A stretch of 64,000 nucleotides of DNA, from assembly GCA_001464715.1 (NCBI GenBank), contig LNDT01000005.1, positions 1 to 64,000 of the forward strand, in the 5' to 3' direction. Shown in pieces: positions 42,347 through 51,470 of this stretch (position 1 is the first letter of the stretch; the number at the start of each line of letters is the position of its first letter). Position numbers and translations under genes: made by a program. Source of the stretch: Bdellovibrionales bacterium Ga0074137 (GTDB lineage Bacteria > Bdellovibrionota > Bdellovibrionia > Bdellovibrionales > JAMPXM01). The notes under the pieces are model-generated. The model ran no database searches, had not been told where the DNA came from, and saw nothing but the letters and a program-made list of their open reading frames with translations.

Positions 42347-44662
42347 TCAAAGAAGCTGATCGTAAGAACTCGACGAAGCTCCGATGGCTCTGAGGAAGAG
42401 AGCTCGAAACTGATCCGAAGAAAGGCCAGCGTCTTCGCGGTCTTTTTCAAGGTCGGATGAAATCAAGTCGTAAGCTCCAAAAACGAAGTACGTGTTTTTC
42501 ATGCGACTCGTGTCCGCCAAGTACCATTTCAGCTCGTCGACGGTGATGCTTGGACCCTGATACGACAAAGTTTTGTTTGGAACAAAAAAGACCACGGGCC
42601 TTTCGGTTTCTTGAACGCGAGTCAGAAAAATTTCAGTGTGATTTTTCACGATGTGCCAATCGATCCCAAACTGAGGATAAGCGGCCGACCAAGGAACTAA
42701 ATCAAAGCGCTCAGACAGCATCTCATAAATCCCAAGACGCGCCGACAGGCCCATAGAAAATCCCGAAGCGATGGGAAGCGAGGCGAGATCTTTCAGCGAT
42801 ACGATACCGCGCGAGTGTTTCACAATTTTTTTGAGCTCTTCGCTTCCGACCAGATCAGATTTCGCCAGAGCATTCGTGGAGTCTGGAAGCTCCAAAGACT
42901 GAAGTTTTTCGATGAGACGTTCAATGCTCTCGATCCGTTCTTTCGCATTTTCGCTGGGTACACTTTTCAGTATTTTGATGTGCTCCGCGATCGGCGCTGG
43001 CACCGTGAAATTTCCCGCTTTAGACTCTGCTAAAAATGTGTTTCCAAATGAGCCGACACTCAACATTCCTGTCAGAATGCCGATGGCCGACGAGTCGCTG
43101 CGCATGACGACCTCAAGATCGCGGCCATGACGATCAAGGTAGGTATTGATTTCTGAAATAGCTTTTAGGTCGTCAACACTCTCGATCGGAAACGGCGCCG
43201 ACATCATGAGAAGGCCGATCACCGATGCCAGTTGCTCCATTGTTTTGTAGCCACTCTCCTCGATGAGCCACTTAGAAAAAAGTGGGAAAATACTTTCTCC
43301 GGTTCCGAACTTTGTTGAGGCGCAGTTAAATGGCGCGAGTACTGCCGTTTGAGGAAACATTGGTACGTTTCTAAGGCATTCCATTTGAAGTTGGGTTCGT
43401 CTATTTTCGTCAAAGTAATTTAACAAAATTCTGGGTCTAAAATTTGTCGCCGCGTCGGGAAGCTTTTCGAGTTCGGCTTCAAGCGAGGCACGCTCGGCGG
43501 GCTCGAACCGAAGCGGTCGTCCGACCGCCAATGACAAGTTTAGAAGGCCGGAAAGTGTCATAGTATTGATAGGGCCGCTAAATTTTGGACTTTTCTTTAG
43601 CATCAAAGTCAGGGCTTCGCGTTCATGCTCTGTGCCCACAAGCCGAACGAAGAGCCCTAGGGCCGTCATAACTCTCATATCATTCGACGGACGTCTTAGA
43701 ACACTTCCGAAATCATCGTTCTCCGGTGCCGCAAGAACTGTGTCCGCTAATAGGAAATCCTTCATGGGTCTGATCGGGGTCGCGGCAAGTAGACCAGCAC
43801 CTGTTTTATCTATGAACAATTTGTTGAGGTCTGTCAGCGCCGTCGCTTCGTTCAGATTTTGGAAATAGGCACTTCCAGCACCGTCACGAACTGGCATCGT
43901 GCGCATTTGTTTTACAAGCCCAACGACTCTCTCTGTCTTTAAGTCGATCAGCGGGCCCCCGCTGTTACCGCCAATGAGAACGCCTTGAAACCGCAAAGAA
44001 ACATCGTTTACTTCGTAGGGCCTGGCCTCAGAGAAGTGAAGGCTGGCGCCACCGGGGTGTCCTAGGACGGCGTGAGATGTTCCGTTCCACAATGAATCAA
44101 AAGTCACCGGTTCAAAATCTAGCTCGAGGAACTCGACAGTTTCGCCGGGCTTTAAATTTACTTTCAAAAGCGAAAAATCGTAGTTGCCGTTGTCTTGTGC
44201 GAGTACGTCAAAGTCTGCGTAAACTTTTGGTGATCCGCCTGGATGAAAGCCAGTGACGAGCTTGTACCCAGGACACTTGCTGCCGACACAGGCACGACTC
44301 GGTATCACGTGCTCATTGGTAAGAAACAGCCCATCTTTTGAAATAAAAAAACCAGTTCCGCTTTCGCCAAGCACCGAGAATACTTTTGCAACGGCGCCGC
44401 CCAGTTTTTGAATCCTCTGAGAACCTTCGGCGATAGGTTTAGGCAGACTTTTTATACCGACCGATTTATCGACGAGGATCACCGTGGGGACGGTTAACGC
44501 TTCAACGCTTCCTTGGATGGCGACTGGAATCTCGATCGTTTCAATAGCCGGGCCCGTGACGATTTCAGTTCTGGTCTCGGGGACGCAAGCCGCAGATAGA
44601 AGTAAGGTGAACGGCAGAGTTAGAAGCAATGCGCGAGTCTGGATCCAAAAATAAATCGCCAA
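42347..44662 (-). CDS. Lipoprotein trypsin-like serine protease with large C-terminal region
   Basis: A 771-residue lipoprotein (lipobox SAAC). After a linker, an S1/HtrA-like protease domain occupies about residues 95-270 with a full triad: His in FLTNEHVIPS, Asp in NYDFSLLKV and Ser in IGGNSGGPLID. No PDZ domain is evident. The remaining 500 residues are mostly helical, without recognised motifs (LKIDESP-type repeats are absent), and contain scattered cysteines. It probably acts in the periplasm or at the surface. It lies upstream of the HiPIP gene on the same strand. Confidence 0.82.
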   Translation of the reverse strand: MAIYFWIQTRALLLTLPFTLLLSAACVPETRTEIVTGPAIETIEIPVAIQGSVEALTVPTVILVDKSVGIKSLPKPIAEGSQRIQKLGGAVAKVFSVLGESGTGFFISKDGLFLTNEHVIPSRACVGSKCPGYKLVTGFHPGGSPKVYADFDVLAQDNGNYDFSLLKVNLKPGETVEFLELDFEPVTFDSLWNGTSHAVLGHPGGASLHFSEARPYEVNDVSLRFQGVLIGGNSGGPLIDLKTERVVGLVKQMRTMPVRDGAGSAYFQNLNEATALTDLNKLFIDKTGAGLLAATPIRPMKDFLLADTVLAAPENDDFGSVLRRPSNDMRVMTALGLFVRLVGTEHEREALTLMLKKSPKFSGPINTMTLSGLLNLSLAVGRPLRFEPAERASLEAELEKLPDAATNFRPRILLNYFDENRRTQLQMECLRNVPMFPQTAVLAPFNCASTKFGTGESIFPLFSKWLIEESGYKTMEQLASVIGLLMMSAPFPIESVDDLKAISEINTYLDRHGRDLEVVMRSDSSAIGILTGMLSVGSFGNTFLAESKAGNFTVPAPIAEHIKILKSVPSENAKERIESIERLIEKLQSLELPDSTNALAKSDLVGSEELKKIVKHSRGIVSLKDLASLPIASGFSMGLSARLGIYEMLSERFDLVPWSAAYPQFGIDWHIVKNHTEIFLTRVQETERPVVFFVPNKTLSYQGPSITVDELKWYLADTSRMKNTYFVFGAYDLISSDLEKDREDAGLSSDQFRALFLRAIGASSSSYDQLL

Positions 44663-44772
44663 AATAGCCCCCTAAAGTGAATCCGTTTTTTTTGAAAATA
44701 GTCTCGACCGTCCAAAATGGAACCGATATTTGGAAAACACTAAGCTTGGATAAACTTTCCATCGAGACCGAG

Positions 44773-44792
44773 CTGTTCCGTTCGGGGAACAG
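44773..44792. promoter_or_regulatory. Inverted repeat between divergent protease and marC genes
   Basis: CTGTTCC-GTTCGG-GGAACAG: perfect seven-base arms lie in the 215-base gap between the protease start (44662) and the MarC start (44878). It could be an operator shared by the two promoters or a hairpin in the marC leader. Confidence 0.4.
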
Positions 44793-44877
44793 GAACTAAA
44801 TTCGAGTTGGTAAATTCGTTCGTGTTTGCTTTCCGTGTCTCTCTAGTGAAAAGTGACGTTGAAGAAGGTATTTAATC

Positions 44878-45510
44878 GTGTCGTCGTTTTTCCTAGTCTG
44901 TTTGACCACCGTTATAACGATCGTTAACCCCATCGGGGCGCTGGCGCCGTTTATCGCGATGACTCACGGTGAATCACACGAGCGTCGCGCTCGGACGGCG
45001 CGAAGGGCCGCCATCGTTTCGACCTGTATACTGGCCGGCTGTGCGGCGCTGGGTGGATTCATTTTTCGATTCTATGGAATCACTTTGCCAGCACTGAAGG
45101 TTGCCGGGGGTGTGCTTTTATTTTTTGTCGCCTTCGACATGATCAACGCAAGAACCTCGCGCACGAAGTCGACTGAAGATGAGCAGCGCGAAGGCGCCGC
45201 AAAAGACGAGATCGCAGTTTTTCCGATCGCTATTCCTTTGCTCTCAGGGCCCGGTGCGATCGTGTCGGTGTTTATGCTTTCCGATCAAGCCGAGGGCGTT
45301 ATGCGGCCTTTGGCACTCTATGCTGCGATCGCTTTTGTGGGTGTCGCAAGTTACGTGACGTTAAAAGAAGCTCACCGAATTACGGACCGCATTGGCCGTA
45401 TCGGTATGAATGTCGTCTCAAGACTCATGGGACTGGTTTTAGCCACGATGTCGGCGCAGTTCATTATCGACGGTCTATCAGCCGCGCTTCCTGGGCTTAC
45501 GGGCCGATAG
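44878..45510 (+). CDS. MarC-family integral membrane protein
   Basis: The sequence opens SSFFLVCLTTVITIVNPIGALAPFIAMT, the MarC/NAAT family signature. Six membrane segments and the central FPIAIPLLSGPGAIVSVFML block follow, a second copy of the family motif. Members (E. coli MarC, YhcE-like, SnatA) are of uncertain function; one archaeal member transports amino acids. The length of 210 residues is normal. The start is GTG. It is transcribed divergently from the protease gene and converges with the HNH gene. Confidence 0.9.
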   Translation: MSSFFLVCLTTVITIVNPIGALAPFIAMTHGESHERRARTARRAAIVSTCILAGCAALGGFIFRFYGITLPALKVAGGVLLFFVAFDMINARTSRTKSTEDEQREGAAKDEIAVFPIAIPLLSGPGAIVSVFMLSDQAEGVMRPLALYAAIAFVGVASYVTLKEAHRITDRIGRIGMNVVSRLMGLVLATMSAQFIIDGLSAALPGLTGR

Positions 45511-45535
45511 GCGTTCGCTTCTAAGAAAAAGAAAA

Positions 45536-46099
45536 TCAGCCGGTTCGCTCTTCAAATTCTTTCGAAATGTCGTCGGTGATTTGCTCTAGGAAATTTTCAT
45601 CCAAGCTTTGCAAATAAATTCGCCACGACTCTGGCAAAGAATCGATTCTTACTTGCGACCGAATTGGCGGAAGCCAGCTTGGTACGCGAGGTTCAGATAA
45701 CAGGGGCATATTGGCTGCCAACGGAGTTCGGTTGGCCTTTCGGTGATTGCACTTTCTGCAAGCGGTCACCATGTTCGTCCAATCTTTTCGTCCTTTTTTG
45801 CTAGCCGGAACAACATGATCCAGCGTGAGTTCTTTCGAACCAAATTCATCGCCACAGTACTGACACGTGTAAGCATCGCGGCGATAAACATTCTCGCGGC
45901 AAAATTTCACGCGACTAAAGCGTCTGTTATTGATGAAGCGTTTGAGACGAAGAACGGAGGGGACTGGGAAATCCTGGCGGGCGGATCTTGCGACGGTGGA
46001 GTGATACTCTAGAACTTCTACTTTTCCTTGGAACCAAAGCAAAAGAGCTCTTTGCCAGCTGACGAGTTTCACCGGTTGGTAACTCGAATTTAAAACCAA
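45536..46099 (-). CDS. HNH endonuclease-domain protein
   Basis: A 187-residue HNH protein of the common free-standing type. The N-terminal VLNSSYQPVKLVSWQRALLL and VLRLKRFINNRRFSRVKFCR precede the nuclease domain. The nuclease has zinc cysteines YTCQYCG and ACRKCNHRKANRT around the catalytic ELTLDHVVPASKKGRKDWTN. Family members are abundant, often called McrA-like or HNH, with unknown biological role. The start is uncertain: TTG 46099 is the first codon available near the family's usual beginning. Confidence 0.9.
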   Translation of the reverse strand: MVLNSSYQPVKLVSWQRALLLWFQGKVEVLEYHSTVARSARQDFPVPSVLRLKRFINNRRFSRVKFCRENVYRRDAYTCQYCGDEFGSKELTLDHVVPASKKGRKDWTNMVTACRKCNHRKANRTPLAANMPLLSEPRVPSWLPPIRSQVRIDSLPESWRIYLQSLDENFLEQITDDISKEFEERTG

Positions 46100-46334
46100 G
46101 GCTCGAACTTGCGTTAGACCTGACTCGTATCGCGGATTGAAGATCCCACCCCCAGCAAAGAAATTCGTAGAACGAAAACCCTAGGTGCCTCTTTAATCAT
46201 CGCAAAATGGCTCGGTTTAGCAAGCGATACGGAGGCCAGAGTCTCGATATGGGTAGGGAGAAAGCTCAGATGAAATTAAACGCAGTCCCAGGGGCTCGAC
46301 AGGTCGGGATCCTGCGCGTAGGCTCACAGCCATC

Positions 46335-48242
46335 ATGAGCGATACGCAACGCGAGACCAACGGCAATTCTCCGTCCCATACTACCAAACAACCTCTGACC
46401 ATGCTGGCACTGACGGCGCTTGGTATTGTCTACGGTGATATCGGGACGTCACCACTCTACGCACTTCGTGAGTGCTTCTATGGTCCGCACGCGATGGAAG
46501 TGACACCCGATCGAGTCTTAGGTGTTTTGTCTCTAATTCTATGGGCGCTGATTCTTACTGTGAGTATCAAGTATATGTTGTTCATCCTTCGCGCCGATAA
46601 CCGCGGTGAAGGTGGAATTCTAGCGTTGACGGCTCTTGCCTGCCCGGCAAGGCTTCGCGATCGAAAGTGGATTCTATTTGGTTTCGGAGTTTTTGGAGCG
46701 GCGCTTATGTACGGTGATGGTGTCATCACACCAGCCATTTCAGTTCTTTCGGCTGTGGAGGGAATTAAAGTCGCGGCTCCAGGGCTTGAAAGTTTCATCA
46801 TTCCAATTACGGTTGGAATTCTTGTCGTGCTTTTTCTTCAGCAGCGTCACGGGACAGGAAAAATCGGCGCTGTTTTCGGACCCATCATTTTGTTGTGGTT
46901 CGTAACTCTCGGAATTTTGGGTGTGCGCGGAATTTTTATGAACGCGTCGGTTCTGGCTTCGTTCAATCCTATGTATGCTGTTCAGTTTTTTATCGATCAT
47001 GGGCGAGAGGCCTTCTTTGTTATCGGTTCTGTCTTTCTGGTCGTAACGGGCGGAGAAGCTCTCTATGCGGACATGGGGCACTTTGGGAAAACGCCGATAC
47101 GGTGGGCTTGGTTCACGGTTGTTCTTCCGGGCCTTGTATTAAATTACCTGGGTCAAGGTGCTCTTTTGTTGACCACGCCGGCTGCGGCTGAAAATCCGTT
47201 TTATCTACTGGCTCCGACGTGGGCTCTTTATCCATTGATTGCTCTTGCCGCTGCGGCAGCGGTGATCGCAAGCCAAGCGTTGATATCGGGCGTTTTTTCT
47301 TTAACGAAGCAGGCCATTCAGTTGGGCTTGTGCCCACGTCTAGAGATTATCCACACCTCGAGCCGAGAGATCGGTCAGATCTACATGCCGCACGTGAACT
47401 ATGCGCTGCTGATTGGATGTGTGTGGTTGGTTCTGACATTTAAGTCGTCATCAAATTTAGCCGCGGCTTACGGAATAAGTGTTTCGGCGACGATGGTCAT
47501 CACTACGGGTCTGGCATTTCTTGTTGCCCGTCGCCGCTGGGGATGGGGACTGCCCGCCGCCGCCGCCGTCTTTGGTTTTTTTCTAATCGTCGATATCGCA
47601 TTTTTCTCTGCGAATGCTTTAAAGATTGCACAAGGTGGGTGGGTGCCGATTGTTATCGGTTTGGTCATGGCGCTTTTGATGGCGACGTGGCGCAAGGGAC
47701 GACAAATTTTGGCCGTTCGAATGCGCGCGTCAACACCGCCGCTGCGCGAGTTCTTAAACAGCGTCCGTGAAAATCCGGCGATCACACACGTGAAAGGTGT
47801 CGCCGTCTTTATGGTGGGTGACCCTGAGATGACGCCACCGGCGATGGTTCACAACGTCAAACACAACAAGGTCACTCACGAGAAAATTTTAATTCTGACG
47901 GTTCTTACGGAAGAGATTCCGTACGTCTCTGAAAGTAAACGGCTTAAGATTGAAAAGATCTGTGACGGCGTTCTTAAAGTTGAAGCTCACTTTGGGTTTG
48001 TCGAAACACCAGACGTTATGGCGCTGATGGAGAGAATTCAGGAGACTGGGTTAAAATTCGAAATTCCTGAAATCACATTCTTCGTCGGACGGGAAACTTT
48101 GATTGCCAGCGAAGTCCCCGGAATGGCGATTTGGCGCGAACATATCTTTGCTTTCATGTCGCGAAACTCGTACCGCGCGACGCAGTACTTCAACATCCCC
48201 GCAAATCAAGTTATTGAAGTCGGGATGCAGGTCGAGCTTTGA
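46335..48242 (+). CDS. kup: KUP-type potassium uptake protein
   Basis: A proton-coupled potassium importer of 635 residues. It shows the N-terminal signature LGIVYGDIGTSPLYALRECF, FGAALMYGDGVITPAISVLS, and SVFLVVTGGEALYADMGHFG. About twelve membrane segments span residues 25-430. A cytoplasmic C-terminal domain of about 180 residues (AVFMVGDPEMTPPAMVHNVK, ITFFVGRETLI) follows. All conserved Gly-Asp segments are intact. Its stop codon overlaps the start of the rhomboid gene (TTGA). Confidence 0.96.
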   Translation: MSDTQRETNGNSPSHTTKQPLTMLALTALGIVYGDIGTSPLYALRECFYGPHAMEVTPDRVLGVLSLILWALILTVSIKYMLFILRADNRGEGGILALTALACPARLRDRKWILFGFGVFGAALMYGDGVITPAISVLSAVEGIKVAAPGLESFIIPITVGILVVLFLQQRHGTGKIGAVFGPIILLWFVTLGILGVRGIFMNASVLASFNPMYAVQFFIDHGREAFFVIGSVFLVVTGGEALYADMGHFGKTPIRWAWFTVVLPGLVLNYLGQGALLLTTPAAAENPFYLLAPTWALYPLIALAAAAAVIASQALISGVFSLTKQAIQLGLCPRLEIIHTSSREIGQIYMPHVNYALLIGCVWLVLTFKSSSNLAAAYGISVSATMVITTGLAFLVARRRWGWGLPAAAAVFGFFLIVDIAFFSANALKIAQGGWVPIVIGLVMALLMATWRKGRQILAVRMRASTPPLREFLNSVRENPAITHVKGVAVFMVGDPEMTPPAMVHNVKHNKVTHEKILILTVLTEEIPYVSESKRLKIEKICDGVLKVEAHFGFVETPDVMALMERIQETGLKFEIPEITFFVGRETLIASEVPGMAIWREHIFAFMSRNSYRATQYFNIPANQVIEVGMQVEL

Positions 48243-48940
48243 CGGAAACGGCTTCGGTTCAGCGAAAACTTGTTCGCACGATTCTCAGCCGAAAGCCGTC
48301 GGGCTCTTCTTTGACAACCACGCTTTTTGCAGCCGCCGTTGTCACCTTCATCTCCGTTCTTGGATGGTATTTTCCAAACTTCGGTTCGAAACTTGCCGTC
48401 TCGGGCCTCAGTGTTTTCGAACATGGCGAGTGGTGGCGTCCATGGAGTGCGTGTTTCGCCCATGCTGATGTCGCCCACCTTTTAAGTAATCTCTTTATGT
48501 TCGTCATTTTCGGAAGTTTCCTTGCGAGCCACTTCGGCGTTTGGCTGTTTCCGATATGGGCTTTTGTTCTGGGCGGCGTAGCGAATCTCATCGTGCTTCC
48601 GACGTACCCTTTGGAAGTGAATGTTCTTGGCGCCAGCGGCGTGGTCAATGTCTTGGGCGGACTTTGGCTTTCACTTTTTTTTCTAATCAGTCGTCAGTAC
48701 CGAATGACGGGGCGAATTCTTCGAACGCTTGGTGTTGCATTGTTGCTGTTTGCGCCGCAAGAATTTCGGCCCGAAGTCGCTGAGCGGGTCCACGGCATGG
48801 GTTTACTCTGTGGTCTTATTTTTGGAGCGATGTGGTTTTTCATTTTTAAATCGAGGATCCGGAGTTTTGAAGTCTGGGAAGAAATTCCTCCGGATGATCC
48901 CGAAGATGAGCTTCCGCCGCCCGAAGGAGTGCCCCTTTGA
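48239..48940 (+). CDS. Rhomboid-family intramembrane serine protease
   Basis: Six predicted membrane segments include the rhomboid motifs FAHADVAHLLSNLFMFVIFG (the H-x-x-x-x-H-x-x-x-N segment). The nucleophile Ser is in VLGASGVVNVLGG (GxSG), and the catalytic His is in VHGMGLLCGLIFGAMW. The enzyme cleaves membrane proteins within the lipid bilayer. The acidic Pro-rich C-terminus (EEIPPDDPEDELPPPEG) is cytoplasmic or periplasmic. The TTG start overlaps the kup TGA, so translation is coupled to kup. Confidence 0.9.
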   Translation: MTETASVQRKLVRTILSRKPSGSSLTTTLFAAAVVTFISVLGWYFPNFGSKLAVSGLSVFEHGEWWRPWSACFAHADVAHLLSNLFMFVIFGSFLASHFGVWLFPIWAFVLGGVANLIVLPTYPLEVNVLGASGVVNVLGGLWLSLFFLISRQYRMTGRILRTLGVALLLFAPQEFRPEVAERVHGMGLLCGLIFGAMWFFIFKSRIRSFEVWEEIPPDDPEDELPPPEGVPL

Positions 48941-49743
48941 GTCTTACAAAAAGAAAACCCGGCGAGCTTCGCGTCGCCTCGTGGAATGTGAACGGTCTTC
49001 GTTCGGTCTACACAAAAGGCCTTGTCGATTGGATTAAGTCGAGTGATCTCGATATTGTTCAGCTTCAAGAAGTGAAAGCGCGTCCCGAAGTCTTAGAATC
49101 AGTTCTTGAAAATTTCCATGAAGCTCTTGGATTTCAAAGTGCGTCTTGGGCCACGGCTGAAAAAGCGGGCTATAGCGGTCTTTTGACGCTCAGTCGAAAG
49201 TCGCCCAGTGCCGTTAGGGAAGGCCTTGGACTTTCGAAATTTGATTCCGAAGGCCGGTGGCTTGAAGTCGACGTTGGTTCTTACACTTTGATCAATAGCT
49301 ACTTTCCAAATTCCCAGCGAGATGCAGCTCGCCTTCCCTATAAGCTCGAATTTTGTGAAGCGGCCTTGGATCGCTTGGTGATACTGGAAAAAATGGGGCG
49401 CACCTGTGTGCTCGCCGGTGATATCAATGTCGCTCACACGGAAATTGACCTCGCCAATCCAAAAACCAATCAGAAAAATGCAGGTTTCTTACCGGAAGAG
49501 CGGGCTTGGTTTTCAAAGTTTCTGAAGCACGGTTTTGTCGACGTCTTTCGCGAGTTTGAAAAGGGACCCGGACACTACACATGGTGGAGTTATCGTCCCG
49601 GTGTGCGCGAGAAAAATGTCGGTTGGCGTTTGGATCATTTCTTTGTGTCGGAAAAAAAGAAGGCCGCCGTGCGCTGGATGGTTCAGCAGCCTGAAGTTAA
49701 GGGTTCGGATCACTGTCCGATCGTTCTAGGGGTTACTTATTAA
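48937..49743 (+). CDS. xth: Exonuclease III (AP endonuclease family)
   Basis: A DNA-repair nuclease of the exonuclease III/APE1 family, 268 residues. It has RVASWNVNGLRSVYTKGLVD, the metal-binding Glu in DIVQLQEVKA, Tyr/Asp motifs in INSYFPNSQRD and LAGDINVAHTEIDLANPK, and the C-terminal VGWRLDHFFVS and GSDHCPIVL. All catalytic residues appear intact. The TTG start overlaps the rhomboid TGA. Its stop overlaps the end of the convergent DUF502 gene by 4 bases. Confidence 0.95.
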   Translation: MSLTKRKPGELRVASWNVNGLRSVYTKGLVDWIKSSDLDIVQLQEVKARPEVLESVLENFHEALGFQSASWATAEKAGYSGLLTLSRKSPSAVREGLGLSKFDSEGRWLEVDVGSYTLINSYFPNSQRDAARLPYKLEFCEAALDRLVILEKMGRTCVLAGDINVAHTEIDLANPKTNQKNAGFLPEERAWFSKFLKHGFVDVFREFEKGPGHYTWWSYRPGVREKNVGWRLDHFFVSEKKKAAVRWMVQQPEVKGSDHCPIVLGVTY

Positions 49744-50342
49744 TTTTTCTCGCGGCTTCCAGCGCGAACCCAGCCAGTGATGGCAAGCTGAAGGGCTCGT
49801 TCGGCTGGCAGTCCTGCGTCACGAGTTTTTGATCGATCGATAAGGAGGGTGAATCCTCCAAATCCATAACTGAGCGGAATAAAGACCGCTATTTTTTCAA
49901 GAGGAACGGCGCCCGTTGGCAGATCGTCGAACCGATCGCGCATCACAAGCCCCATCGCTTCAATACCGGGCGCTATCGAAACAAAAACCACCTGTTGGCT
50001 TTGGCCCGAGCCCTTCGTGCGGCTAAAGAGGTCGGCAAGATCCTTCAGCGGTGAATAAATGGTTTTAATGACGGGCGCACGTTTTAATAAGTCTTCAAAA
50101 CGCTTAAAGAAGGAGCCTGCGAAGTAGTTTTCCACTAAGACGCCGGTCGCCAAAATGGCCGCGATACCTAGGACCAGACCGAGACCGGGGATGTAAAACC
50201 CATTTGGAAGAAGAACCGATAGCGCATCGCCGAAGATCGCTTCAAGGCTTTGTATAACCCATGTCAGTAGAGAAACCGTAAGGGCCATTGGCAAGAGAGC
50301 CAAGAGTCCTTTTAGGAAGATTGAATTGAGCTTTCTCAGCAT
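49740..50342 (-). CDS. DUF502-family membrane protein
   Basis: A 200-residue protein with two membrane segments near the N-terminus (FLKGLLALLPMALTVSLLTW and IPGLGLVLGIAAILATGVLV). The DUF502 cytoplasmic signature follows: RAPVIKTIYSPLKDLADLFS, then VVFVSIAPGIEAMGLVMRDR and VAVFIPLSYGFGGFT-like sequence. Members are widespread and uncharacterised. ATG 50342 is preferred to a TTG eight codons upstream because the family starts close to the first membrane segment. It converges with xth. Confidence 0.87.
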   Translation of the reverse strand: MLRKLNSIFLKGLLALLPMALTVSLLTWVIQSLEAIFGDALSVLLPNGFYIPGLGLVLGIAAILATGVLVENYFAGSFFKRFEDLLKRAPVIKTIYSPLKDLADLFSRTKGSGQSQQVVFVSIAPGIEAMGLVMRDRFDDLPTGAVPLEKIAVFIPLSYGFGGFTLLIDRSKTRDAGLPAERALQLAITGWVRAGSREKN

Positions 50343-50509
50343 AATATTCTTAACATAATAATTCAAAGCCCTTTGGCGAGATCAAGGATCTACTTGCAAC
50401 TGTGTGGGCTTCACTTACGCTAGTCGGGTAATGAAGGCAATAACGCCCTAAAAGTCTCGAGACATCGAGATTTGTTTTTCCTCTTATTAAGAGGAATGGA
50501 GAATTCAGT

Positions 50510-50791
50510 ATGAAGTTCAGCATGAAAGTAGCAGCAGCGATGTTTGCAGCAATGACTCTTGTATCAACAGGTGCGTTTGCAGACGACCACGGTGATCACT
50601 CAGGCCACGCTCACTCCGCAGAAGGTGCAGCTGCGAAAATGGATAAAGCGGCTGATCACGCCGTTGACGCGACAAAGCACGCTGGAAAGAAAATGGCTAA
50701 AGCCGGAAAGAAAGCTGCTGCGAAAACAAAAGAAGCCGCTTCGGATATGAAAGAAGCTGTTAAAGAAGAAATGAAGCCAGAAGCGAAGTAA
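50510..50791 (+). CDS. Small secreted Lys/Ala/His-rich protein
   Basis: A 93-residue protein with a signal peptide (MKFSMKVAAAMFAAMTLVST, cleaved after AFA). A short His/Asp segment (DDHGDHSGHAHS) could bind metal. The long Ala/Lys-rich helix (AAKMDKAADHAVDATKHAGK, then KAGKKAAAKTKEAASDMKEA) resembles LEA or histone-H1-like tails. GGAG precedes the ATG by eight bases, and a strong terminator follows at 50837. It is comparable in design to the small protein at 16975. The function is unknown. Confidence 0.78.
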   Translation: MKFSMKVAAAMFAAMTLVSTGAFADDHGDHSGHAHSAEGAAAKMDKAADHAVDATKHAGKKMAKAGKKAAAKTKEAASDMKEAVKEEMKPEAK

Positions 50792-50836
50792 GCTTCTTAT
50801 CAAGCAGTTCCGATCGAAGGATCGGGTCAGCGAAGA

Positions 50837-50872
50837 CGGTCGCCCTGAAGAAATTCAGCGACCGTTTTTTTT
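50837..50872 (+). terminator. Intrinsic terminator after 50510 gene
   Basis: CGGTCGC-(C)CTGAA-GAAA-TTCAG-CGACCG followed by eight Ts: a 12-bp stem with a GAAA tetraloop, 45 bases after the stop at 50791. The 3' arm contains the last codons and stop (50855) of the convergent DUF2878 gene, so the terminator is embedded in a coding end. Confidence 0.9.
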
Positions 50873-51442
50873 CGCCTTCAGCGAGAGTAGAAGAATTAGC
50901 GGAAACATGACCATCCACTCTGTAGCAAGGATTGCCAGTCCCAGGACTTTTTCGGGACCAATTGTAAGAAGCCCCAGGGGCTCACCGACGGCGTAACTGA
51001 CAGGACCACCGAGGGCTCCGAGTAAGGCGAGAACTAAAAGTGAAACGACGGTGGTCTTTCGTGTTCGAAAGTGTTTTGCAAAATCGAGTGTCACTGTCGA
51101 AAAAGTAACGGCCGCAAAGGCCATCCAAAGTCCCAAAAGCCAAAGCGGTGCCATCGAGAAATCCCCGAACTCTATCAGTGGAGTCTCTGGCGGGATCTGC
51201 AGAACACCGTAGGTGACAAAAAAACTATCTATCAAGTATCCGATAAGAGCCGTAAGGAGGATCGTCCAGTGAGCGCGGCTTTGCGAGTTTCCTCTTACGA
51301 TCCAAAATGCCGCTGCAAATGCGACGATCAGTGACAAGGCGTCTGAGACCGGTAAACCTATTTGAGCGTCGATCCGCGGTGAGAGAACAAGAACCCACCA
51401 GACGGCTTGAAAAACAATGAAACGGACAACGGCGATTGGCAT
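50855..51442 (-). CDS. DUF2878-family membrane protein
   Basis: A 195-residue integral membrane protein with six hydrophobic segments (for example AVVRFIVFQAVWWVLVLSPR, WTILLTALIGYLIDSFFVTY, MAPLWLLGLWMAFAAVTFST). The pattern FQ-x-x-W near the start and the GxxxDS motif in the third segment match DUF2878. The family has no known function. It is read divergently from the PTPS-like gene, with only 28 bases between starts, and no ribosome binding site is obvious. Confidence 0.8.
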   Translation of the reverse strand: MPIAVVRFIVFQAVWWVLVLSPRIDAQIGLPVSDALSLIVAFAAAFWIVRGNSQSRAHWTILLTALIGYLIDSFFVTYGVLQIPPETPLIEFGDFSMAPLWLLGLWMAFAAVTFSTVTLDFAKHFRTRKTTVVSLLVLALLGALGGPVSYAVGEPLGLLTIGPEKVLGLAILATEWMVMFPLILLLSLKAKKNGR

Positions 51443-51470
51443 TTCTAATTCTACGGAGAGTTTTTTTTAA

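Noticed and set aside
44773-44792. CTGTTCC-N6-GGAACAG as a LexA (SOS) box
   Set aside because: The CTGT and ACAG ends are 12 bases apart, not 8 as in the E. coli LexA box, and the flanking genes are not repair genes.
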